Assembly: GCA_021787665.1 (NCBI GenBank)
Contig: JAJYLN010000025.1
Coordinates: 1 to 34,522, forward strand
Reading direction: 5' to 3'
Source: a bacterium
GTDB lineage: Bacteria > JAMCPX01
DNA length: 34,522 bases
Shown: positions 7,729-15,786 of the stretch, piece by piece
Layout of the letters: every line of letters begins with the position of its first letter
Numbering within the stretch: position 1 is the stretch's first letter
Position numbers and translations under genes: made by a program
Notes under the pieces: generated by a model
What the model was told of the DNA's origin: nothing
The model's input: the letters and a program-made list of their open reading frames with translations, nothing else
Database searches by the model: none

Positions 7729-9226
7729 TCAGACGAAGCAGCCCGTGAGCATACTCGTCGTAGACGACGAGAGCTCCATACGGGAGCTTCTCCGAGAGTA
7801 TTTGTCGATCGAGGGTTATCGGGTCGATACGGCTGAGGACGGCAACGATGCCTATGCGTACCTGCGAAAGTCTTACTACGATATCGTCCTCACGGACCTC
7901 GAAATGCCGGGCATGAACGGGATAGAGCTGCTCGAAAAGGCGAACACCGAGGGCCTCAACCATAAGTTCATTATCCTCACGGGCTTCGGTACCGTGGAGA
8001 CCGCGATCATGGCACTGAAGCTCGGTGCCCTCGACTACATCCTGAAGCCATTCAAGCTCGAGGAACTTGGCTTTATCGTCAAGAAGGCCGTATACCGGCG
8101 CCGGCTGGAGGAAGAGAACATACAGCTCCGGGAGGCGCTGTCGCTTTACCAGATCAGCGAGGCGATGATCCTCAACAACAACATCAGGGCCGTGCTCGAC
8201 CTTATACTCGAGAAGGCCATGCACGAGTTGGACGCAGACATCGTGATGCTGACGTTGAAGGAGACCATCTCGACGCCGGTGATCACGAGGGTCATGAAGT
8301 CGTCTCTTGACATAACTGCCGGCGAGCTCGAGTCTGCGCTGGATAAGGAGAAGGTATTCAAGCGCCTGCAGGCTGAGCGATACATGAATCTGACGGGCAC
8401 ACAGATCGATCAGATCAGGGGACAAGGGACGATAAGTTTCGATATCCACTCGTACCTTTCCGTCGCCATAGGCCTGATGGACCGGTTCTATGGCGCGCTG
8501 TGTGCGTTTCGGGTAAAGAGCGAGATGCCATTCACCGATGCTCAGAGGAAGCTTACCACGATATTCGGGGAGAGGATAACGACGCTCCTCGAGGTGAAGC
8601 GCTCGGACGAGGGGCTGCAGCACGCCATCATCGAGTCCATAGAGTCGCTCGTCAAGGCACTCGAGGCCAAGGATGGCTTTACGAGAGGACATTCAGAGAG
8701 GGTGTCCGTGTATGCCCATATCCTGGCTCAGAGGCTGGGGCTCGACGGGAAGTCGGTGCTGAACGTGACCCAGGCCGGCCGGCTGCACGACATCGGTAAG
8801 ATCGGGATACGGTACGACGCTCTGACGAAGAAAGACGGCCTCGATCGGGAAGAGTACGAGCAGTTCAAGCTGCACCCGGGCATCGGCGCAAACATCCTGC
8901 GACCCATGTCGTTCCTGGCGGACATCATACCGATGATCCTGCACCACCATGAGCGGTACGACGGCAAGGGCTACCCGGACGGCCTCGCAGGGGAGAGTAT
9001 ACCGCTGGGGGCCCGGATACTCGCCATATGCGACAGCTTCGATGTCATGACTTCGGACAGGCCGTACCGATCCTCGCTTCCCAAGGAGAAGGTTATATCC
9101 GAGCTCAGATCAAATAGCGGCACTCAGTTCGCTCCCGGGCTCGTCGACACGATGCTCCTTTTGCTCGAGGGAGGAGAGATACCCCTGCTCAAGGACGCCT
9201 TCATGAAGGGCCATGAGAAAGATTGA
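7718..9226 (+). CDS. Response regulator with HD-GYP cyclic-di-GMP phosphodiesterase domain
   Basis: A 502-residue two-component output protein. The receiver domain (about 11-125) has the acidic pair Asp16/Asp17, phospho-acceptor Asp60, Thr88 and Lys110. A middle region (about 140-300) of mixed helix and strand is GAF-like. The C-terminal HD-GYP domain (about 300-495) has the HD pair His357-Asp358 in LHDIGK, His325, His386, the HHHE cluster at 409-412 and an intact GYP triplet (418-420), so hydrolysis of c-di-GMP to GMP or pGpG is likely. It overlaps the kinase gene upstream by 11 bases and the peptidase gene downstream by 14 bases, indicating translational coupling. Phosphorylation by the upstream kinase would be expected to control local c-di-GMP level. 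Confidence 0.95.
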   Translation: MQSDQTKQPVSILVVDDESSIRELLREYLSIEGYRVDTAEDGNDAYAYLRKSYYDIVLTDLEMPGMNGIELLEKANTEGLNHKFIILTGFGTVETAIMALKLGALDYILKPFKLEELGFIVKKAVYRRRLEEENIQLREALSLYQISEAMILNNNIRAVLDLILEKAMHELDADIVMLTLKETISTPVITRVMKSSLDITAGELESALDKEKVFKRLQAERYMNLTGTQIDQIRGQGTISFDIHSYLSVAIGLMDRFYGALCAFRVKSEMPFTDAQRKLTTIFGERITTLLEVKRSDEGLQHAIIESIESLVKALEAKDGFTRGHSERVSVYAHILAQRLGLDGKSVLNVTQAGRLHDIGKIGIRYDALTKKDGLDREEYEQFKLHPGIGANILRPMSFLADIIPMILHHHERYDGKGYPDGLAGESIPLGARILAICDSFDVMTSDRPYRSSLPKEKVISELRSNSGTQFAPGLVDTMLLLLEGGEIPLLKDAFMKGHEKD

Positions 9227-10217
9227 GGGGGGCGCCATACCGGATCGAGCTGTTGCCGTACCGGATGGCATCCTCGTAGGAGAGTACACCGACAGGGCCA
9301 ACAGGACCGGGGTGAGCGTGATCTATTTTTCGGAACGGGCCGTTGCCGGAATGTATAAGTATGGTGGTGCCACGAGTACGCGGCAGACAGATTCGCTCGA
9401 AGCGTCGCATGCGGTGTCCGGCATCGACGCCATCGTGCTTGCCGGGGGGAGTGCGTTCGGCCTGGATGCCGGGTGCGGGGCCATGCGGTGGCTCAGAGAG
9501 CACGACAGGGGTATTGATCTGAAGGGCATAAAGGTGCCCATCGTCCCGTGTGCGGCAATCTTCGATCTCAGGTTTTCGACCGGGAAGGTTCCCGACTGTG
9601 ATGCCGGGTATCGGGCGTTCGGTGCACTGTCCGGGGAAGTCCGCGAGGGATCGCTCGGTGCGGGTACCGGCGCGACCGTGGGTAAGATCAATGGCATGGA
9701 CAGCGCTATGAAGGCCGGGATAGGGACAACATCCTGCGTATTGCCCGGGGGCGTGAGTGTGTGGGCCTATGTCGTGGTGAACGCTTTCGGCGATGTCATG
9801 GCCAGCCACGGCGGGGTCATGGCAGGTGCACGGAAGGAGAGATCGTCGAAAGAGTTCCTGGACACCGCGCAGTTCATAAGAGGTGGTGCGACCGGCGGAG
9901 ACGCCCCTGCCGTGACTGAGAATACCACGCTGTGCGTCGTGGTCACCGACGCTCGCTTCGATAAGTCGTCACTGACCGCGATTGCGAGGATGGCATCGGC
10001 GGGCATCGCGCGATCTCTTTCCCCGGCCGGGACAAGTTTTGACGGCGATGTGGTCTTCGCGGTATCTACCGGCCACCAGAGCAGTCCCCTGGACGTGGTC
10101 GGCGACGCAGCGGCTCGCCTCGTAGAGGAGGCGATCAGGAGGGCCGTGCTGTATGCGGACGGCCTCGGTATCGTGCCGTCCTACCGTGATCTGGGAAAAA
10201 CGAAAGACCGTGAGTGA
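9213..10217 (+). CDS. P1 family (DmpA/S58-type) self-processing peptidase
   Basis: A 334-residue protein of the DmpA-like Ntn-type aminopeptidase family. Visible hallmarks are the N-terminal block (GILVGEYTD), the glycine-rich AGGSAFGLDAG (77-87), LGAGTGATVGK (148-158), and the ENTTLCVVVTDA segment (236-247). Relatives autocleave before a Ser/Thr that then serves as the N-terminal nucleophile, here most likely Thr238. No signal peptide is seen, so it should act in the cytoplasm. Substrates in the family range from small peptides with D- or beta-residues to unknown ones; none can be assigned here. It overlaps the HD-GYP gene by 14 bases, so it is probably co-translated with it, which is an odd functional pairing. 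Confidence 0.9.
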   Translation: MRKIEGGAIPDRAVAVPDGILVGEYTDRANRTGVSVIYFSERAVAGMYKYGGATSTRQTDSLEASHAVSGIDAIVLAGGSAFGLDAGCGAMRWLREHDRGIDLKGIKVPIVPCAAIFDLRFSTGKVPDCDAGYRAFGALSGEVREGSLGAGTGATVGKINGMDSAMKAGIGTTSCVLPGGVSVWAYVVVNAFGDVMASHGGVMAGARKERSSKEFLDTAQFIRGGATGGDAPAVTENTTLCVVVTDARFDKSSLTAIARMASAGIARSLSPAGTSFDGDVVFAVSTGHQSSPLDVVGDAAARLVEEAIRRAVLYADGLGIVPSYRDLGKTKDRE

Positions 10218-10233
10218 GGGGAGAACGGCAGCT

Positions 10234-10797
10234 ATGCTGAAAGACAGGATAGAAGCACTGAAGGCACTCTTTAAGGACAACGACGACCGCGTGCGGCAGG
10301 CCGCTTCCAGCGCAGTAGAACGGCTGAGTATGAAGGCGGACATCGGCAAGTTCGGCGAGGCGCTTGCGAGCGAGGACGTCCTTGTCAGATCCAGGGCCGT
10401 GTTCGGGCTGGCCGGGCTCGAGGACACGAAGTCTTGGGAGTATCTTGCGATGGCCACCGCGGACAGGGACGCAAGCATACGGGCACACGCAGTGCATATA
10501 CTCGGGGAGAAGAAGGCAGTAAAGTATCTCGATGCCATCGTCAGACGCATGGCCGACCCGGACATGTCCGTTCGGATAGAGGCGATCCGTGCGGTGGGCG
10601 CTATCGGGAGCACCGCGCATCTTGCGAGCCTGCTGCAGCTCCTCAGGGATCCCAGCAACGATATCGTCATTGCCGCTATCACGGCCATTGGCAGACTGAA
10701 GGACCCGCGGGCGGAAAGGCCCCTCATCGTCCTCCTGTCCCACCCGGTCGCCGAAATCAGGAGTGCATCGGCCTCAGCCCTCGCAGACATCGATTGA
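10234..10797 (+). CDS. HEAT-repeat protein (scaffold), PBS-lyase-like repeats
   Basis: A 187-residue all-helical protein built of about five repeats of roughly 30 residues, with units such as DDRVRQAASSAVERL, DVLVRSRAVFGLAGL, DASIRAHAVHILGE, MSVRIEAIRAVGAIG and DIVIAAITAIGRLKD. The pattern of D-x-x-V-R and alternating alanine/leucine is that of HEAT or PBS-lyase repeats, which serve protein binding. There is no catalytic motif, signal or membrane segment. ATG 10234 is chosen for GAGGGGAG 10 bases upstream; GTG 10210, which overlaps the peptidase stop, would add eight residues. It is the last gene of the kinase/HD-GYP/peptidase set, and its role there is unknown. Confidence 0.85.
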   Translation: MLKDRIEALKALFKDNDDRVRQAASSAVERLSMKADIGKFGEALASEDVLVRSRAVFGLAGLEDTKSWEYLAMATADRDASIRAHAVHILGEKKAVKYLDAIVRRMADPDMSVRIEAIRAVGAIGSTAHLASLLQLLRDPSNDIVIAAITAIGRLKDPRAERPLIVLLSHPVAEIRSASASALADID

Positions 10798-10894
10798 GCC
10801 CATCCGCCTCGGCGTTTATTTCGTAACACATTCACCTGTTGCATATTGCGGGCAACTATGGTACCTAAGACAAACTTCAATGTTGGGAGGATAC

Positions 10895-11698
10895 ATGAAA
10901 AGATCAGGTGCGATTTTCTTTTTCATCACGGTAGTCTTCTTGGTACATCCTTTTTATGCATGTGCGGGCAAGGACATTACGTTCCCGGTACTGCAGAATT
11001 ATCTGTTGTCCCAGGACGAGTTCAAAAGCCTTTCAGAGGATCTTGGTCTGTCATTGAACTACAACCTGTTGGGTCCAGCGAGCAATCTTGGGTGGACGGG
11101 CTTTGAAATCGGCGGCAGTCTGAGCTTTGCGGTCATCGACAAGAACGCAAGTTACTGGCGCAAAGCAATACAAGACCACAATCCCCCAAGCTACCTTCTT
11201 ATTCCACGGCTGATTATAAGAAAGGGTTTGCCATGGGGCATTGATGTAGGTGTTTCATACCTGCACATACCGAACAGCAATATATCCCTCGTGGGAGCCG
11301 AGGCTCAGTACGCAATCCTCAAAGATGGCATAGTACAGCCTGCTATAAGTCTGCGCGGTGCATATTCGTCCCTGCTCGGCGTGAAGGAGTTGAGTATGCA
11401 GGTCATAGATGTATCTGTTGCAATAAGCAAAAAGATGCTGATATTCGAGCCGTACGCAGGTATAGCCGGAGTCTTTATTATGAGTAAGCCAGATACTATA
11501 CCCTCCTCCAGCACCGTCCTGCCGACACCGCCTGCCCTGCCGACACCGTCATCACTGGTCTACCTGAAAGAAGCGGATGTTTCCGAATTGCAGGGCACCG
11601 TCGGCGTACAGCTTGACCTTACGATAGCAAGGTTTGCAGTCGAGGCAGCATTTTCTAAAATACCCGTTTACAGCGTTAAACTTACCTTCGGCTTATAA
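10895..11698 (+). CDS. Secreted protein, probable outer-membrane beta-barrel, unknown function
   Basis: A 267-residue protein with a clear Sec signal peptide (MKRSGAIFFFITVVFLVHPF then YACAG; cleavage likely near residue 25). The body alternates short amphipathic stretches (GFEIGGSLSFAVI, GIDVGVSYLHI, AVEAAFSKI) and ends VYSVKLTFGL, consistent with strands of an outer-membrane barrel. A Ser/Pro/Thr-rich linker (about 204-222) contains a small tandem repeat. The start ATG has GGGAGG at a 4-base spacing. Codon use is visibly more A/T-rich than in the flanking genes, which suggests a later acquisition or relaxed selection. It stands alone between the HEAT gene and mraZ. The family is not recognised. 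Confidence 0.75.
   Translation: MKRSGAIFFFITVVFLVHPFYACAGKDITFPVLQNYLLSQDEFKSLSEDLGLSLNYNLLGPASNLGWTGFEIGGSLSFAVIDKNASYWRKAIQDHNPPSYLLIPRLIIRKGLPWGIDVGVSYLHIPNSNISLVGAEAQYAILKDGIVQPAISLRGAYSSLLGVKELSMQVIDVSVAISKKMLIFEPYAGIAGVFIMSKPDTIPSSSTVLPTPPALPTPSSLVYLKEADVSELQGTVGVQLDLTIARFAVEAAFSKIPVYSVKLTFGL
11519..11554 (+). repeat. Two tandem 18-bp units encoding LPTPPA / LPTPSS
   Basis: CTGCCGACACCG occurs at 11519-11530 and 11537-11548, an 18-bp period kept in frame. It encodes consecutive Leu-Pro-Thr-Pro units in the predicted surface or linker region of the barrel-like protein, and could expand or contract without frameshift. Confidence 0.7.
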
Positions 11699-12038
11699 CG
11701 AATAACAACGCCACTGTGAAGAAGGGAGGGTGTGTCTGTACCGTGCACAGCTTTTGACCACGGCTGGTATCCATTCCTCTGTACCTTTTTCATAAGGCCT
11801 CTGGAGGAGCTTGGCGTTATTGCCTTGGCTCCAAAGAAGACAGAGTCGATCACAACCGAATCCGCTTTTACTGCTATCCGTATGCCGTTTTATTGTTAAA
11901 ACTGCCGCTGACAGAAAGAAAAAGGTATGGGAGACAGCCCTCTAGCGTGTAGAAACGGGCCTAAAATCAGTTTTGTCTTACCGATAATCCCGCCGCAAGC
12001 CTACCCCACCATAGTGAACGGCAACCATCAATAATATC
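11699..12038. other. A/T-richer intergenic stretch without a supported gene
   Basis: I see no credible start with ribosome binding site, no RNA gene and no strong terminator hairpin here. A 61-residue minus-strand frame (11668-11853) extends into the end of the barrel gene and matches no family I recognise; fragments of decayed sequence cannot be excluded. The mraZ promoter begins at 12039. Confidence 0.6.
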
Positions 12039-12066
12039 TTGACATTTGCTTTTATGGTGGTATGAA
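12039..12066 (+). promoter_or_regulatory. Sigma70-type promoter of the dcw operon (Pmra)
   Basis: A perfect TTGACA (12039-12044), 16-base spacer and TATGAA (12061-12066, four matches) lie just upstream of mraZ. The transcript would start near 12073, giving a leader of about 30 bases. The -10 lies inside the first MraZ boxes, so bound repressor would block polymerase. Confidence 0.65.
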
Positions 12067-12095
12067 GTGGTATAAAGGGGTATGAAAAGGTAACA
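12056..12095 (+). promoter_or_regulatory. Four tandem 10-bp direct repeats, predicted MraZ operator
   Basis: Exactly phased units GGTGGTATGA (12056), AGTGGTATAA (12066), AGGGGTATGA (12076) and AAAGGTAACA (12086) give a consensus AGKGGTATGA. The phase is one DNA turn. MraZ is a ring-shaped AbrB-fold regulator that in other bacteria binds three or four short G-rich direct repeats with 10-bp phase in front of its own gene; this array has the right place, number and period. The first three repeats are strong and the fourth, nearest the ATG, is degenerate. Confidence 0.8.
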
Positions 12096-12102
12096 AAATT
12101 GT

Positions 12103-12546
12103 ATGGAATTTATAGGAAGATACAAGCATAAAATCGACAAGAAAGGCAGGGTGAGTATCCCCTCTGCGTTCAGGAAGATACTGTCCGAGGAGTACGACAA
12201 TAAAGTCATCATTATAAACAACCAGAGCAGACTCGACATCTACCCCTACCAGGTCTTTCAGCAGCGCAAGGAGAGGATCAAATCGCTGCCCCAGAGCCTC
12301 GACGTCGTCGAGGACTTCAAAGGCATGTACTTCGGCGATGCGTTCTCGTACGACATCGACGGACTGGGAAGGCTGTTCATCCCTCTGTATTTGAGGGAAG
12401 AGGTGCACCTCGTGGAGGAAGTGATCATATCCGGAGGAGACGAGATATTCTCGATATGGGACGCCGTCGTGTTCGAGCAGGAGCACCAGAGGATAAAGAA
12501 CAACTTCTCGAGCATCAAGAAGGGGATCGCACAGTATGGTGTTTAG
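12103..12546 (+). CDS. mraZ: Transcriptional regulator MraZ
   Basis: A 147-residue protein with the two tandem AbrB/SpoVT-like halves of the MraZ family, each marked by its D-x-x-G-R motif: KIDKKGRVSIP (about 10-20) and DIDGLGRLFIP. It forms ring oligomers and usually represses the dcw operon. It is the first gene of the cluster, and its predicted operator lies immediately upstream. ATG 12103 begins MEFIGRYKHKID, which aligns with the usual MraZ N-terminus; the ribosome binding site (AAAAGG, 12 bases away) is weak and lies in the fourth operator repeat. The stop codon touches the start of rsmH directly. Confidence 0.97.
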   Translation: MEFIGRYKHKIDKKGRVSIPSAFRKILSEEYDNKVIIINNQSRLDIYPYQVFQQRKERIKSLPQSLDVVEDFKGMYFGDAFSYDIDGLGRLFIPLYLREEVHLVEEVIISGGDEIFSIWDAVVFEQEHQRIKNNFSSIKKGIAQYGV

Positions 12547-13428
12547 ATGCATGTGCCGGTAATGGCAGAGAAGGTGGTCGGGTATCTGCACCCTGCGGAT
12601 GGCGCGGTGTACCTCGATGCCACGGCCGGAGAGGGGGGACACGCCCGTGCCCTGCTCGATGCATCGGCACCCGGAGGTTCCGTGGTTTGTGTTGACATCG
12701 ATGATCAGTCACTCAGGACCGTGGAAACGAACCTGAGGGATTTTGGCGACAGGGTAAAGCTGATCCGGGCGAACTATAAGGACATCCCGGAGATAGCGCG
12801 GCAGGCCGGCGTCCGAGGGTTCGACGGCATCGTGCTCGATCTCGGCTTCAACCTCTCACAGGTAGACGATGCCGCCCGGGGGTTCAGCTTCAGCAGTGAC
12901 GGCCCCCTGGACATGAGGTACGACAGGTCCCACGGTATCACGGCGTACGAGGTCGTGAATACCTTTCGGCCCGACAAGCTGGAAGACATCATAAGGGAAT
13001 ACGGCGAGGAGAGGCATTCCAGAGGCGTTGTGAGGGCCATAGTCAAGGCACGGGAGAAGGCGAGGATAGAGTGCACGGCGGTGCTCGCCTCCGTGATCGC
13101 CGGGGCCGTCCACGGTCGTTCACGCACACACCCGGCAACGAGGACGTTCCAGGCGATACGGATATACGTGAACGACGAGATGGGTAACCTGAAGGGATTC
13201 CTGGAGGCCGTCAAAGACTTCCTCAATGTCGGAGGAGTCCTGGTCATCGTATCGTTCCACTCACTCGAGGACCGGATCGTGAAGGCCGCCTTCCGGCGGC
13301 TCTCCACATTGTCCGCGCCCTCGTTCAGGATACTCACGCGCAAGCCGGTAACGCCTGACGCGGACGAGCTGAGCGTCAACCGCAGGGCCAGAAGCGCGAA
13401 GCTGAGGGCGATAGAGAGGTTAAACTGA
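12547..13428 (+). CDS. rsmH: 16S rRNA (cytosine(1402)-N4)-methyltransferase RsmH
   Basis: A 293-residue SAM-dependent methyltransferase (formerly MraW) that N4-methylates C1402 in the ribosomal P site. The start MHVPVMAEKVV is the family N-terminus. Motif I YLDATAGEGGHA (22-33) binds SAM. Further blocks are FDGIVLDLGFNLSQVD, a helical insertion, HPATRTFQAIRIYVNDE and VIVSFHSLEDRIVK, ending in a basic tail. Length is a little under the usual 310. The ATG follows the mraZ TAG without a gap, so translation is coupled. LDLGFNLSQVD carries asparagine where most homologues have LDLGVSSXQLD, a mild divergence. Confidence 0.97.
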   Translation: MHVPVMAEKVVGYLHPADGAVYLDATAGEGGHARALLDASAPGGSVVCVDIDDQSLRTVETNLRDFGDRVKLIRANYKDIPEIARQAGVRGFDGIVLDLGFNLSQVDDAARGFSFSSDGPLDMRYDRSHGITAYEVVNTFRPDKLEDIIREYGEERHSRGVVRAIVKAREKARIECTAVLASVIAGAVHGRSRTHPATRTFQAIRIYVNDEMGNLKGFLEAVKDFLNVGGVLVIVSFHSLEDRIVKAAFRRLSTLSAPSFRILTRKPVTPDADELSVNRRARSAKLRAIERLN

Positions 13429-13437
13429 GGAGGCTGT

Positions 13438-13776
13438 ATGAGTATAAAGACGTATACTGATGAATACGCGAACAGCAGGGTGATCGACGACCAGAGAGTC
13501 GACGCGATCCGTATCGATCCCTACAAGCTGCTCGCAACGGCAATCGCCGTACTGGTGTTCATTTTGGTACTGATATGGAGCAGGGTCGATTTCGTCGCCG
13601 AGAACTATACGATATCCGCAGAGGCGTCGAAGACGCAGGCGCTGACTCAGCAGATTGATCAATACAACCTCGAGCTCGCCACACTCAAGAGCAGGGCCAG
13701 GATCGAGGAAATTGCAAGGACCAGGCTGGGCCTCCGGTATCCCGGCCCGCAGCAGATAATCTTGATAGACAGGTAG
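13438..13776 (+). CDS. ftsL: Cell division protein FtsL
   Basis: A 112-residue bitopic protein. The cytoplasmic N-terminus is about 30 residues, a single membrane helix spans about 31-48 (LLATAIAVLVFILVLIWS), and a periplasmic coiled coil (about 60-95, QALTQQIDQYNLELATLKSRA) precedes the end motif RIEEIARTRLGLRYPGPQQ, typical of FtsL/DivIC proteins. It would pair with FtsB and FtsQ and activate FtsW-FtsI. Sequence similarity in this family is low, so the name rests on topology, the IEEIARxxLGL motif and the place between rsmH and ftsI. GAGGAGG precedes the ATG. One base separates it from ftsI. Confidence 0.9.
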   Translation: MSIKTYTDEYANSRVIDDQRVDAIRIDPYKLLATAIAVLVFILVLIWSRVDFVAENYTISAEASKTQALTQQIDQYNLELATLKSRARIEEIARTRLGLRYPGPQQIILIDR

Positions 13777-13777
13777 G

Positions 13778-15784
13778 ATGAACGCTGTAAAGAGAATACA
13801 TGAGCACCAGCTTGTCAGGCTATTCATAGTATACGTATGCATCATATCCGGCTTTGCTGTCATCGTATCCAAGGCGTTCTACCTCGAGGTCATCAGGGGC
13901 AGACGCTACGCTGAGATTGCGAGGAGGCAGTACTCCAGAGAGATCACGCTGATCCCGGCGCGGGGTGCCATCCTCGACAGGGACGGCAGGATACTCGCTC
14001 AGAGCGTCCTCGTCGATTCGATCTACGCGGACCCGCTGCTGATAGCGAACAAGAGTCGGACGGCCGTTATTGTCTCTCGGGTGCTCGGGCTCGGCGCCGA
14101 TGAGACGCTCACGAAGCTCACGGCGGACAGACAGTTCGTATGGATCAAGAGGCTGGTCGATCCGGACATCGCGCGGAAGCTCCTGCGGTACCATCTGAAG
14201 GGTGTCTACTCCCTCAGGGAGTACCGGAGGTTTTACCCGGACAAGAGCATCGCTTCCAACCTCCTCGGGTTTGTGGACGTTGACTCCAGGGGACTCTCCG
14301 GCATAGAGCTGTCTCTGGACAACTATCTCCATGGCAATCCCTTCTCTGCGGTGGTGGATGTTGATGGTCACAACAGTCCGGTCTACGCCGGCGACCCGAT
14401 AAACGGAACATCCATGAGCGGAGACAATGTTGTTACAACGATAGACCTCAACATACAGTTCATACTCGAAACAGCGCTGAAAAAGGCCGTCACCGATCTG
14501 GGCGCGAGCAAGGGTATAGGGATCATCATGGCCCCCAAAACCGGCGCGATCCTCGCTATGGTCAGCATCCCGGACTTCAACCCGAACGTCTACAGGAAAT
14601 TTCCGGTGTCGGTGTTCAAGGACATCGCTGTTGAGAATACCTACGAGCCCGGCTCCATATTCAAGCCGTTCGTCATATCAGCGGCCCTCGATGCCGGAGC
14701 GATCACGCCGAAGGAGGAGTTCTTCTGCGAGCACGGTCACTACAAGGTCTACAACATCGTCATCAGGGACGCCGAGGGCGATTACGATATGCTCAATGCC
14801 GGTACGATACTCAAGTATAGCAGCAACATCGGGGCAGCAAAGATTGGCGAGAAACTCGGTCCGACGACCCTGTATCGCTATCTGAAGGAGTTCGGCTTCG
14901 GCAGTCCCACCGGTATAGACCTCCCGGGAGAGTCCCCGGGCATCCTGAACAGGGTGGACCGGTGGTCCGGGGTATCTATCGATACCATACCGTTCGGACA
15001 AGGCGTGTCGGCAACGCCGATCCAGCTCGTCACAGCTATGGCGGCGATAGCCAACGGCGGCCTGCTCGTCATGCCGCAGATAATCAAGGAGATCAGGGCG
15101 CCGGGCGGCAATGTCATGCACTTCTCCCCGGTCATACGAAGGAGGGTGATATCCCCGCAGACCGCGAAGACCATGACCGGCATGCTGGTTGGCGTCGTGA
15201 ACGACGGCGGGACCGGCGTCAGAGCCCGTATGGACGGATACACCGTGGCCGGGAAGACCGGGACGGCACAGATTCCCGATCCGAAGACGGGCAGGTACTA
15301 TAAGAACAGATTCGTATCTTCGTTCCTCGGGTTTGTCCCGGCGAACGCACCGAGTATCGTTATGCTGATCATGATCGTGGATCCGAAGACGGACCCGTAT
15401 GGAGGGCAGAGTGCAGCTCCTCTGTTCAAGGATGTCGCCGGAAAGGTGCTCCCCTATCTGGGTGTTCCTTCGGGTCTGAACATCATGGCGACGCCATCGA
15501 GCGAGCCTTCCGTAGCGGACATGGCCCAGGTGCAGGCCGCGTCCGTGACGCAGACGGGCATTGTTCCGGACTTCCGGGGCGCTTCCATCAGGACCGTCCT
15601 GCGGGAAGCGAAGAAGGCCGGCATTGAAGACCTCGTCATCAGGGGCTCCGGGTACGCGGTCGGGCAATCCCCGCAACCCTACGCGAGATACGCGCACGGT
15701 CCGGTGATCGTCGTATTTTCAGACAGCGTATCGGGCAACGGGCAAGAGCAGCGTGGACATAGGGCGGATGTCATAAAGGGGTAG
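13778..15784 (+). CDS. ftsI: Peptidoglycan D,D-transpeptidase FtsI (PBP3) with C-terminal PASTA domain
   Basis: A 668-residue class B penicillin-binding protein of the divisome. One N-terminal membrane helix spans about 15-35. The pedestal domain starts at REITLIPARGAILDRDG. Transpeptidase motifs are SIFK (active Ser293, Lys296), SSN (348-350) and KTG (493-495), so all catalytic residues are present. The last roughly 65 residues (about 590-655, VPDFRGASIRTVLREAKKAG and on to GPVIVVF) form one PASTA domain, absent from enterobacterial FtsI but seen in SpoVD-like and many deltaproteobacterial homologues. It cross-links septal peptidoglycan with FtsW as glycosyltransferase partner. The start is 1 base after the ftsL stop. 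Confidence 0.96.
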   Translation: MNAVKRIHEHQLVRLFIVYVCIISGFAVIVSKAFYLEVIRGRRYAEIARRQYSREITLIPARGAILDRDGRILAQSVLVDSIYADPLLIANKSRTAVIVSRVLGLGADETLTKLTADRQFVWIKRLVDPDIARKLLRYHLKGVYSLREYRRFYPDKSIASNLLGFVDVDSRGLSGIELSLDNYLHGNPFSAVVDVDGHNSPVYAGDPINGTSMSGDNVVTTIDLNIQFILETALKKAVTDLGASKGIGIIMAPKTGAILAMVSIPDFNPNVYRKFPVSVFKDIAVENTYEPGSIFKPFVISAALDAGAITPKEEFFCEHGHYKVYNIVIRDAEGDYDMLNAGTILKYSSNIGAAKIGEKLGPTTLYRYLKEFGFGSPTGIDLPGESPGILNRVDRWSGVSIDTIPFGQGVSATPIQLVTAMAAIANGGLLVMPQIIKEIRAPGGNVMHFSPVIRRRVISPQTAKTMTGMLVGVVNDGGTGVRARMDGYTVAGKTGTAQIPDPKTGRYYKNRFVSSFLGFVPANAPSIVMLIMIVDPKTDPYGGQSAAPLFKDVAGKVLPYLGVPSGLNIMATPSSEPSVADMAQVQAASVTQTGIVPDFRGASIRTVLREAKKAGIEDLVIRGSGYAVGQSPQPYARYAHGPVIVVFSDSVSGNGQEQRGHRADVIKG

Positions 15785-15786
15785 GG

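Noticed and set aside
11668-11853. Short minus-strand frame between the barrel gene and mraZ
   Set aside because: It overlaps the 3' end of the barrel gene, lacks a ribosome binding site and matches no family I know; kept only as an uncertain remnant in the intergenic note.
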